From DHVE2 group archaeon (GTDB lineage Archaea; Thermoplasmatota; Thermoplasmata; Thermoplasmatales; Aciduliprofundaceae): a stretch of 7,779 nt of DNA. This document shows positions 1 through 5,248 of the stretch, in pieces. The position numbers and the translations under genes are program-made. The notes under the pieces are model-generated. The model was not told the DNA's origin and did no database searches. It saw only the letters and a list, made by a program, of their open reading frames with translations. Numbering within the stretch: position 1 is the stretch's first letter; the number at the start of each line of letters is the position of its first letter. The DNA is taken from the NCBI GenBank assembly GCA_026986135.1, contig JALSPD010000148.1, positions 1 to 7,779 of the forward strand, read 5' to 3'.

Positions 1-2
1 AG

Positions 3-188
3 GATTCTCTTCGCGTGGGTGTGGGCATGACTCCCGAGATGGAGGTTGCACTTGTTATTGCATCCCTTGCCTACGCAAGTGGGATATTTCCACCAGCGGT
101 GGGATCTGCAATTATAGCAACAACCATAATATACGTGATAATCTCCTCCCTCGCAACACCATACCTCCTCAAAAAGGTTTATTCGTAA
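3..188 (+). CDS. Cation/proton antiporter, CPA2 type, C-terminal fragment
   Basis: This is the last 61 codons of an integral membrane protein whose 5' part lies before the window; the frame is open from base 3 to the TAA at 186-188. The fragment starts with a Gly-rich loop containing RVGVGMTPEMEVALV. That resembles the conserved GxGM-PRGE-V segment before the penultimate helix of Kef/NapA-type (CPA2) sodium or potassium/proton antiporters, here with Glu-Met-Glu where Arg-Gly-Glu is more usual. Two hydrophobic stretches follow (about residues 14-30 and 34-50 of the fragment), then the ATPYLLKK ending typical of the last helix of these carriers. The predicted role is exchange of Na+ or K+ for protons across the cytoplasmic membrane. 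It converges on the hydrolase gene at 217-897 with a 28-bp gap. The family assignment rests on this short tail only; ion specificity cannot be seen. Confidence 0.65.
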   Translation, partial: DSLRVGVGMTPEMEVALVIASLAYASGIFPPAVGSAIIATTIIYVIISSLATPYLLKKVYS

Positions 189-201
189 AATATAAAAATG
201 G
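187..201 (-). terminator. Possible T-rich archaeal terminator for the leftward operon
   Basis: Read on the minus strand, this stretch is CCATTTTTATATTTT, beginning 15 nt after the stop codon of the MBL-fold hydrolase gene. Archaeal RNA polymerase often terminates at short T-runs without a hairpin, so this is a plausible transcript end. It overlaps the stop codon of the converging antiporter gene. No hairpin is evident. Confidence 0.3.
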
Positions 202-216
202 ATTTAATGCTGCTTT

Positions 217-897
217 TCAAAATTCGTAGCTTTCTCCCGGGTTCAGAATAACAAGATCTATGCCCTCTCTTTCCAGATCTTCGCGCATCTCTTCTGGATT
301 TGCCTCTATTGGAGGCCATGTGTTGTAATGCATGGGAATAACAACCTTTGGCTTAATCCATTTGGCTGCTATTGTTGCGAGTCTAGTATCCATGGTGAAA
401 AGCCCGCCCACCGGCAGAAGGGCCACATCAGGACTGTACAGTTCGCCAATGAGTTTCATATCACCAAATAGGCCAGTATCACCTGCGTGATAGACAGTCT
501 TACCGTCCATCTCAATTATAAATCCTGCAGGGAGTCCTCCACTATGGGTGAATTCAGATTCTGTTATTCCAGAGGAATGCAGTGCGGGAACCATGGTGAT
601 CCTGACACCATCCTGCTCGTAAGTTCCGCTGAAGTTCATGCCTATAGCAGTTGCACCCTTTGAATTTATGTACTCAGCAACCTCATATATGGCAATCACT
701 GGCACATTCTTACGCTTGGAGATAAATATGGCATCGCCCAGATGATCCCCGTGTCCATGGGTGACCGCAATTAGGTCGCAATCAATATCATCTGGCTTAA
801 CCGGCGATTTATCATTCCCTGTGATGAACGGGTCTACGAGCACTTTACGTGTTCCCTCCATCAGAAATGCCGAATGTCCAAGCCAGGTTATTTTCAT
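217..897 (-). CDS. MBL-fold metal-dependent hydrolase, UPF0173 family
   Basis: This 226-residue cytosolic protein of the metallo-beta-lactamase fold has full length for the UPF0173 family. It starts with the family's MKITWLGHSAF strand. The metal-binding motif HxHxDH is present as H47-G-H49-G-D51-H52. The other expected ligands are H107 (in ALHSS), D140 (in HAGDTG) and H190 (in PMHYNTWP), so a complete dinuclear metal site is predicted. The family has no firmly established physiological substrate; some members are annotated as L-ascorbate-6-phosphate lactonase-like, but nothing here supports that role. The ATG at 897 is fixed by a strong SD on the minus strand (904-911, six-base spacer). It lies 51 bp downstream of the epimerase gene on the same strand and may be read from the same transcript, although a weak TATA-like element lies in the gap. 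The fold and family are secure; the substrate is unknown. Confidence 0.92.
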   Translation of the reverse strand: MKITWLGHSAFLMEGTRKVLVDPFITGNDKSPVKPDDIDCDLIAVTHGHGDHLGDAIFISKRKNVPVIAIYEVAEYINSKGATAIGMNFSGTYEQDGVRITMVPALHSSGITESEFTHSGGLPAGFIIEMDGKTVYHAGDTGLFGDMKLIGELYSPDVALLPVGGLFTMDTRLATIAAKWIKPKVVIPMHYNTWPPIEANPEEMREDLEREGIDLVILNPGESYEF

Positions 898-903
898 TCT
901 TCC

Positions 904-911
904 TCACCTCC
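904..911 (-). promoter_or_regulatory. Strong Shine-Dalgarno site of the MBL hydrolase gene
   Basis: On the minus strand this reads GGAGGTGA, fully complementary to the usual archaeal 16S rRNA 3' end, with a six-base spacer to the ATG at 895-897. It fixes the start and shows that this gene is translated from a leadered or polycistronic message. Confidence 0.85.
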
Positions 912-933
912 TTACTATGTATGATGTAACCTA

Positions 934-941
934 ACTTAAAC
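934..941 (-). promoter_or_regulatory. Weak TATA-like element in the epimerase-hydrolase gap
   Basis: On the minus strand the gap contains GGAAATGTTTAAGTTAGG, a purine-rich BRE-like stretch followed by a TTTAAG core. A start about 26 nt downstream would fall near position 912 and would just include the SD at 904-911. This could be an internal promoter, but the match is weak and read-through from the upstream genes is equally likely. Confidence 0.3.
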
Positions 942-948
942 ATTTCCT

Positions 949-1605
949 TTAGGGAGTGTACCTCTTGAATTCCTTTATATTTGCGATTACATCTCCACCA
1001 AAAATGGCGCTGGCTGCCACAATTATATCTGCACCAGCATCAACAACCTTCCTGAAATTGGTATGCTTGATACCTCCATCCACACCTATTTTCACACTCA
1101 GACCTTCTCCATCTATGTACTCTCTGGCCTCCTTTATTTTGGAGAGAACACTCTCTATGAACCTCTGCCCAGCAAAGCCTGGATAAACGGACATTATGAG
1201 AAGGTAGTCAATTGATTCAACGAAGTCCTTAGCTTTATCAAATGGGGTATCTGGATTAAGCGCGAGACCCACTTCCACTCCATAGTTCCTTGCTTTTCTC
1301 AGTACTGCCTCAAGATCCACCTCAACCTCGCGATGCACAGTGATTATATCCGCCCCTGCCTTAACAAAGTCCTTTATGTACTTATCGGGACGTTCAATCA
1401 TAAGATGCGCATCAAACGGAATATCTGTGCATTTACGAATACTCTTTATAACCACAGGTCCAAAGGTTATGTTTGGAACAAAGTGACCGTCCATCACATC
1501 CAGATGTATTATATCCGCTCCGCCTCTCTTGCATAGTTCCAGTTCATGGCAGAGATTGGAAAAATCTGCTGATAGAATTGAGGGTGCTACCTTGATCCTG
1601 CGCAT
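949..1605 (-). CDS. rpe: Ribulose-phosphate 3-epimerase
   Basis: The enzyme interconverts D-ribulose 5-phosphate and D-xylulose 5-phosphate in the non-oxidative pentose phosphate pathway. The protein is 218 residues from the chosen start, the normal size for this TIM-barrel enzyme. Family signatures occur in order: PSILSADF (8-15), HLDVMDGHFVPN (34-45) with metal ligand H34 and catalytic/metal D36, DAHLMI (65-70) with H67, a phosphate-loop region MSVYPGFAGQ (138-147), and VDGGI (175-179) with the second catalytic Asp, D176. The frame stays open upstream to a GTG at 1650, but that extension contains a TATA box (1635-1643) and is not conserved-looking. The ATG at 1605 is preferred because GGTGAT lies four bases before it and the protein then begins MRRIKVAPSIL, as in the family. 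An ATG at 1611 is a possible leaderless alternative. It lies 46 bp downstream of the degenerate small GTPase on the same strand. The function is well supported by the complete motif set. Confidence 0.95.
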   Translation of the reverse strand: MRRIKVAPSILSADFSNLCHELELCKRGGADIIHLDVMDGHFVPNITFGPVVIKSIRKCTDIPFDAHLMIERPDKYIKDFVKAGADIITVHREVEVDLEAVLRKARNYGVEVGLALNPDTPFDKAKDFVESIDYLLIMSVYPGFAGQRFIESVLSKIKEAREYIDGEGLSVKIGVDGGIKHTNFRKVVDAGADIIVAASAIFGGDVIANIKEFKRYTP

Positions 1606-1634
1606 TATCATCACCGGGCTGGCATGCCCGAAAG

Positions 1635-1643
1635 AATATAAAA
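1635..1643 (-). promoter_or_regulatory. TATA box of the epimerase gene
   Basis: The minus strand reads TTTTATATT, centred about 34 nt before the ATG at 1605. The expected transcription start near 1613 gives a very short leader holding a GGTGAT SD. The epimerase therefore probably has its own promoter just after the GTPase stop codon, and may also be read through from upstream. Confidence 0.5.
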
Positions 1644-1651
1644 TTTTCACC

Positions 1652-2125
1652 TCATGCGTTGGATATTATATGGGAAAAGAGCTCATCTACATTCTCACCT
1701 GTCTTCGCACTTGTGAAAAAGAACGAGGATGAATACTCATCGGCAAGTTCTCCAAGCTCATCCTTCCAGAACTCCGCACGATACTTCATGTCCTTTTTAT
1801 TGCCCACAAATATTTTCATAGCCCTGTGGCCATCCAGATACCTTGCAATCTCTCGCATGGTGTTGTAGGTGGATCCCCTTGTGATATCCCCAACGATTAC
1901 CACGGCTTTGGCACCGTTGAGAAGCCTGTCCACATGCTGCTCATAAACACTTACATCCCAGATCATAAGAGTAATATCGCCCATCTTCTTCTTGAATGCT
2001 CTGCTCTCCACAGCTTCCTCCTTCTCCTCAGAGAAGGTGTTGAACACAAATCTCTTAACCAGTGAGGTTTTGCCCACATCAACATCGCCGATCACGCATA
2101 TCTTCCATATCTTTGGCGATCTCAT
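1652..2125 (-). CDS. Small Ras-like GTPase with degenerate switch motifs
   Basis: This is a 157-residue, single-domain P-loop GTPase of the Ras/Rab-like group found in prokaryotes. The nucleotide-binding motifs are good: G1 is GDVDVGKT (13-20), G4 is NKKD (109-112), and G5 is TSAKTGEN (138-145). The switch regions are not canonical. The G3 motif DxxGQ is replaced by D57-V-S-V60-Y61, so both the switch II glycine and the catalytic glutamine are missing, and no clear G2 threonine is seen in the charged EEKEEAVES region (about 33-41). It probably binds nucleotide; slow or absent intrinsic hydrolysis is inference. There is no signal peptide, membrane segment or prenylation motif. A TTG at 2137 is in frame, but the ATG at 2125 is preferred because a TATA box lies 27 nt before it, implying a leaderless mRNA. 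It is divergent from, and clearly similar to, the GTPase at 2303, especially in G1 and G5, which suggests an old duplication. Confidence 0.88.
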   Translation of the reverse strand: MRSPKIWKICVIGDVDVGKTSLVKRFVFNTFSEEKEEAVESRAFKKKMGDITLMIWDVSVYEQHVDRLLNGAKAVVIVGDITRGSTYNTMREIARYLDGHRAMKIFVGNKKDMKYRAEFWKDELGELADEYSSSFFFTSAKTGENVDELFSHIISNA

Positions 2126-2147
2126 TCCGTTGTCCAATGGATTTATG

Positions 2148-2156
2148 TATTTAAAA
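2148..2156 (-). promoter_or_regulatory. TATA box of the leftward GTPase gene (leaderless mRNA predicted)
   Basis: The minus strand reads TTTTAAATA with an A-rich stretch before it. Its centre is about 27 nt from the ATG at 2125, so transcription is predicted to begin at or next to the start codon. No SD is present before that ATG, which agrees with a leaderless transcript. This promoter probably drives the GTPase-epimerase-hydrolase run. Confidence 0.6.
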
Positions 2157-2261
2157 TTTTTTCAGGACCCGGGCAGGATTGGTTCGTCATTTGACTAAAT
2201 TAAAGGATTGGGGAGCCACCATCCATGGCAGTTCAATGCCCCGTGATGATATTTGAGAAAT

Positions 2262-2278
2262 GGTTAAATAATTTAACC
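2262..2278 (+). promoter_or_regulatory. Palindromic TATA box and possible operator of the GTPase-V4R operon
   Basis: GGTTAAATAATTTAACC is a perfect inverted repeat with 8-bp arms around one central A. Its left half, TTAAATA preceded by purine-rich GAAATGG, is a good BRE/TATA element about 33-36 nt before the ATG at 2303, predicting a start near 2293 and a leader of about ten bases. A dimeric regulator bound to the palindrome would block TBP, so the site may be an operator as well as a promoter. The symmetry is seen directly; the regulator is inference. Confidence 0.55.
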
Positions 2279-2302
2279 CCATAGTTAATTCAGTGAGAGG
2301 CA

Positions 2303-3106
2303 ATGGAGATTAAAAGAAAGATCGTTCTTCTTGGAGATGCCGCTGTTGGTAAAACCTCGCTTGTCAGGAGATACGTGTACGATGTATTTGATGACAAATA
2401 CATAATGACCATTGGAACAAAAGTTAGCAAGAAAACAATGAATTTAGAATGGGAGGGCATGAATATTGAACTCACCCTGCTCATATGGGATGTGCTGGGA
2501 CAGCAGGGGTTCACGCAGGTGCAGGAGGCCGCATTCAGAGGGAGCGATGGAGCCCTTCTCGTATGCGATCTAACCAGAAAAAGTACCCTTCACAGCATAT
2601 CGCATTACTGGCTTCCCGTGCTTGAAAGAGTTGCTGGAGTGCCTGCTGTGCTTCTTGCCAACAAAAGGGATCTTGAGAACTGGGAGATAACATATGAGGA
2701 TGTGGAGAACTTCGCAAATCAGATTGGAGTGCCATTCCTGCTTACAAGCGCCAAAACGGGAGAAAATGTGGAGGAGGCCTTCAGAAAACTGGCGGAGATG
2801 ACATTTGTATTCTATCCCGTAATGGTTTCAGACACTTCAGAAAGGATCCCAGAAACTCTTAAGGATGCCCTTGATATCATAATGGATGACTTCTCTGCCA
2901 GTTACGGCAACTATGAGGATGGTATGGCTGTTCTTACCGCCAATATGAAGCTTGTGGGTATTGATATTGAACATCCAGAGCCCCCCCAGCTCGTCGCGCT
3001 TGTGGATAAACTATACACCATAGAGAAAGATTACCTGGGTGTGGAAAGAGCGCGTAAAAAACGCCTTGTTAGGCTCGGACTCATCAAAAGAGTGAGGTGG
3101 TCTTAA
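2303..3106 (+). CDS. Rab/Ras-like small GTPase with C-terminal extension
   Basis: This is a 267-residue protein. Residues 4-172 form a complete small GTPase domain: G1 GDAAVGKT (11-18), G2 TIGTK with T36, G3 WDVLGQQ (62-68) with the catalytic glutamine at Q67, G4 NKRD (120-123) and G5 TSAKTGEN (148-155). The spacing and wording of the switches (YIMTIGT; WDxxGQ; AFRGSDGALLVCDLT) resemble Rab proteins more than the MglA group, and the full set predicts GTP hydrolysis. About 95 further residues (173-267) form an extension I do not recognise. It looks mostly helical and acidic, then ends in a strongly basic stretch, RARKKRLVRL (249-258). There is no CAAX box or terminal cysteine, so membrane attachment, if any, is not by prenylation. 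The ATG at 2303 has only a weak GAGAGG two bases upstream, in keeping with a very short leader. The TAA overlaps the ATG of the V4R gene by one base, so the two are translationally coupled. Confidence 0.93.
   Translation: MEIKRKIVLLGDAAVGKTSLVRRYVYDVFDDKYIMTIGTKVSKKTMNLEWEGMNIELTLLIWDVLGQQGFTQVQEAAFRGSDGALLVCDLTRKSTLHSISHYWLPVLERVAGVPAVLLANKRDLENWEITYEDVENFANQIGVPFLLTSAKTGENVEEAFRKLAEMTFVFYPVMVSDTSERIPETLKDALDIIMDDFSASYGNYEDGMAVLTANMKLVGIDIEHPEPPQLVALVDKLYTIEKDYLGVERARKKRLVRLGLIKRVRWS
3094..3100 (+). promoter_or_regulatory. Shine-Dalgarno site fixing the V4R start
   Basis: GAGGTGG lies five bases before the ATG at 3106 and inside the last codons of the GTPase gene. An in-frame GTG at 3097 lies within this site and so is unlikely to be used. 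The arrangement supports coupled translation of the GTPase and V4R proteins. Confidence 0.75.
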
Positions 3107-3660
3107 TGCATACAAAAGAGGAGCTACAGGACAAAATAAAGGAAATTATTAAAAAACTGGCCGACAGAAATCCCTGCGGGGAGGGTAAAATCAACCTTCT
3201 GAACAGGCGTTATGTTCTGATGTCCACAGATTATTTCCCATACGATCTCACCAGGGATCTTGAAGAGATATTCAACGCCGCAGGTGATACCATACTGTAC
3301 AAGGGTGGTAAGAGAATAGGACGCGATCTATATGAGCACTACATCCACATAGCAAGGAAGCATGGGATAGATATATGGGATGTTATAGAAGCAGTGGGCT
3401 GGTACTTCGGATGGGGTACAGGAGAAGTCGTGGAGAGAGGAGAAAATGATGGCGTATACAGAATTATTGTTTATGATTCCTTTGAATCCGAGAGTTTTCT
3501 CTCCAGAGAGGGGAAAAGCGAAAGCCATGTGTGCCACTTTATGAGAGGCGTGCTGACGGGAATCGTAGAAGGTGTTGAGGGAAAGGAGTATCATGGTAAG
3601 GAGGTTAAATGCAAAGCAACGGGAGACGAGTACTGCGAATTCGTTATTGAACACAAATGA
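3106..3660 (+). CDS. V4R-domain protein (Bet3-related), operon partner of the GTPase
   Basis: This is a 184-residue soluble protein. A helical N-terminal segment (1-28) is followed by a region covering most of the protein (about 30-182) that matches the V4R (4-vinyl reductase) fold. It has a small N-terminal strand pair, an ILYKGGKRIGRDL segment (63-75), a long middle helical part, and the diagnostic C-terminal block with C143-H144, C169 and C177 in CHFMRG...VKCKATGDEYCEF. In the family these Cys/His positions are associated with metal binding, and V4R domains sense or bind small hydrophobic ligands. The fold is homologous to Bet3, the core of the eukaryotic TRAPP complex that acts on Rab1. 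Its start overlaps the GTPase stop by one base, so the two products are made together. A partnership in nucleotide exchange or signalling is inference. It is not fused to a DNA-binding or PAS domain. Other possible roles are ligand sensing or chaperoning of a tetrapyrrole. Confidence 0.85.
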   Translation: MHTKEELQDKIKEIIKKLADRNPCGEGKINLLNRRYVLMSTDYFPYDLTRDLEEIFNAAGDTILYKGGKRIGRDLYEHYIHIARKHGIDIWDVIEAVGWYFGWGTGEVVERGENDGVYRIIVYDSFESESFLSREGKSESHVCHFMRGVLTGIVEGVEGKEYHGKEVKCKATGDEYCEFVIEHK

Positions 3661-3661
3661 T

Positions 3662-5248
3662 CTATTCACCATCATCCAGAAATTCTGCCAATTCAGGAAA
3701 CTTCTCAATGATTTCTCTACGTGTTTTGAAAGGCTTCTGCCGGACTATCATAGCTGCCCTTTTATCACCTATACCAGGTAGGGATTTCAAAACCGAAAAT
3801 GATACCCTGTTTATATCAAGGGGATATTCAACCCCAGTAACGCTCCTCTCACCGTAATCAAAAATTCTAACATCAACAAATCTCCCGATCTGTGTGGGAT
3901 AGGGGAGCACAACAACAAGTGGGTACGAGCCAATCTGCCTCCCGTATGTATAATTGCCCTTCCTCACCTCAAGATAAACATCCCCCAAAACGGTGCCACG
4001 GGGAAGCATCCTCCTGAGCATTGGTGCATCAATCTCCCTGCGAACCCTGTCCCTGAATTTCCAGCACTCATGCCTGTATTTGTGCCTGAATCTGGCACGA
4101 ATGGGTGCGATCTGCCTTATGTTTATCCTCCTGAGAAGATAGCCCTTATCAAGAACGCTGTGGAGAAACTCAAAATTGAGCGCGTATGTATCCCTTCTCT
4201 CTCCCCAGAGCCCGCAGATGAAGTTCAATCCAGGAAGGAGTTTCGGCATACCATTATAGCCCCTTTCTCCGCCAATCTCGTTCACAAGGGCAATGGCGGA
4301 GATCACCTGCTCAGGCGTGGCATTGAGATTGTTTCTCCTAGCCACCTCTGGATCAGCACTCTCCATACCGAAGGATAGCACATTTCCGGGGGTTGTGTAT
4401 TTCACAAGTATTTCGGTTATTCTCTCACTTTCCCCGGGATATGAGGCAATCACAGCAGGATTCGCATTGTCCACATGCAGCACCTTTGGTTTGAGAGCAT
4501 TTAACCGCGAGAACAGCTCGTCGAGAGCTCCGGGATTCGGCTGCACCACATCCTTCTCTCCAACTCCGTATGCCTTGTATGAGTATATGCAGCTCTGTCC
4601 ACCTATGCGGAAATGAACAACACCCAGTTCCCTCAGAGTACGAACTTCGCGAACAATGTCATCAATATCCCTGAACACAGGCTTTCCAAAGAGCGGTTCT
4701 GTGCAGAATGAGCAGCCGCCTGTTATGTACCTTGGGCATCCGCGAAATGTCTCAATCTCTGCTATAATGCTTTGCGGAAAATCAGGATGCTGCCTTACTA
4801 TCTCCGCGCCCTTGATGAGCCACCGATTCCATTCCGCAATTGTATGATATCTGTGTCCCTCAAAATTATCCGTTAGGACATCATATAAGAGCGAATCCAC
4901 ATCCCTTCTGGCAATGAAATCAAAGCCATCCCTTATGAGACCGTATCTTGCCAGGCCCCCACCAAGCAATTTCAAGCCGCGGAATGATTTTGCTATCTCC
5001 ATTACCTCCCTCAGAGATGCTGGATAGGTCCGCAGATACTTTCCGGGCACTATTGCGCCACCCACGAATACGAGAACATCGCCTTCCACCGGCACTCCAG
5101 CTCTCCAGTCATCAATGGTCATGTACCTGCAATCAACCTCAAGCTCACGGCAAACACCGGCAACCTGCCTTATGTATGGGGATATGTATGGTGGAACTCC
5201 GAGAAGCGAGGGTTCGTCAACATATCCATCAAGAATAGTAACTAACAT
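3662..5248 (-). CDS. Radical SAM protein with C-terminal helix-hairpin-helix (COG1031-like)
   Basis: This 528-residue protein is close to full length for the largely archaeal COG1031 family, whose substrate is not established. Residues 1-130 form an alpha/beta region rich in glycine loops (GVPPYISPY at 17-25, LLGGGLARYG at 94-103), similar in position to the B12-binding-like domains before many radical SAM cores. The core follows, with cluster cysteines C171, C179 and C182 (GCPRYITGGCSFCTEP), giving C-x7-C-x2-C instead of the common C-x3-C-x2-C. The FRIGGQS loop (213-219) and FGMES (293-297) match strand positions of the TIM-barrel core. The C-terminus has a TRAM-like beta region (about 420-475) and a helix-hairpin-helix, LKSLPGIGDKRAAMIV (487-502), suggesting nucleic acid binding, so RNA or tRNA modification is plausible but unproven. 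The ATG overlaps the end of the TPR gene by 7 bp and has no SD, so reinitiation is likely. The stop is 1 bp from the converging V4R gene. Confidence 0.9.
   Translation of the reverse strand: MLVTILDGYVDEPSLLGVPPYISPYIRQVAGVCRELEVDCRYMTIDDWRAGVPVEGDVLVFVGGAIVPGKYLRTYPASLREVMEIAKSFRGLKLLGGGLARYGLIRDGFDFIARRDVDSLLYDVLTDNFEGHRYHTIAEWNRWLIKGAEIVRQHPDFPQSIIAEIETFRGCPRYITGGCSFCTEPLFGKPVFRDIDDIVREVRTLRELGVVHFRIGGQSCIYSYKAYGVGEKDVVQPNPGALDELFSRLNALKPKVLHVDNANPAVIASYPGESERITEILVKYTTPGNVLSFGMESADPEVARRNNLNATPEQVISAIALVNEIGGERGYNGMPKLLPGLNFICGLWGERRDTYALNFEFLHSVLDKGYLLRRINIRQIAPIRARFRHKYRHECWKFRDRVRREIDAPMLRRMLPRGTVLGDVYLEVRKGNYTYGRQIGSYPLVVVLPYPTQIGRFVDVRIFDYGERSVTGVEYPLDINRVSFSVLKSLPGIGDKRAAMIVRQKPFKTRREIIEKFPELAEFLDDGE

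Noticed and set aside
1613..1629. Short inverted repeat CGGGC...GCCCG around GGCATGCC before the epimerase start
   Set aside because: The stem is only five base pairs and overlaps the expected transcription start; it is too short to call a regulator site or hairpin.
1606..1650. N-terminal extension of the epimerase from a GTG at 1650
   Set aside because: The extra 15 codons contain the TATA box and most of the expected leader, and known epimerases begin just before the APSILSADF strand.
2126..2137. TTG start at 2137 for the leftward GTPase
   Set aside because: It is only about 15 nt from the TATA box centre, too close for a transcript to include it, while the ATG at 2125 sits at the right distance.
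2225..2284. Possible 19-codon small ORF (+) starting at ATG 2225 in the divergent intergenic region
   Set aside because: It has no upstream TATA box or convincing SD and would run through the palindromic promoter; nothing supports its translation.
3328..3708. Minus-strand frame of about 126 codons opposite the V4R gene
   Set aside because: It is antisense to a recognisable V4R domain and also runs into the radical SAM gene; there is no SD, promoter or motif.
4070..4378. Plus-strand frame of 102 codons opposite the radical SAM gene
   Set aside because: It is antisense to well-conserved radical SAM core sequence, and there is no promoter or SD.
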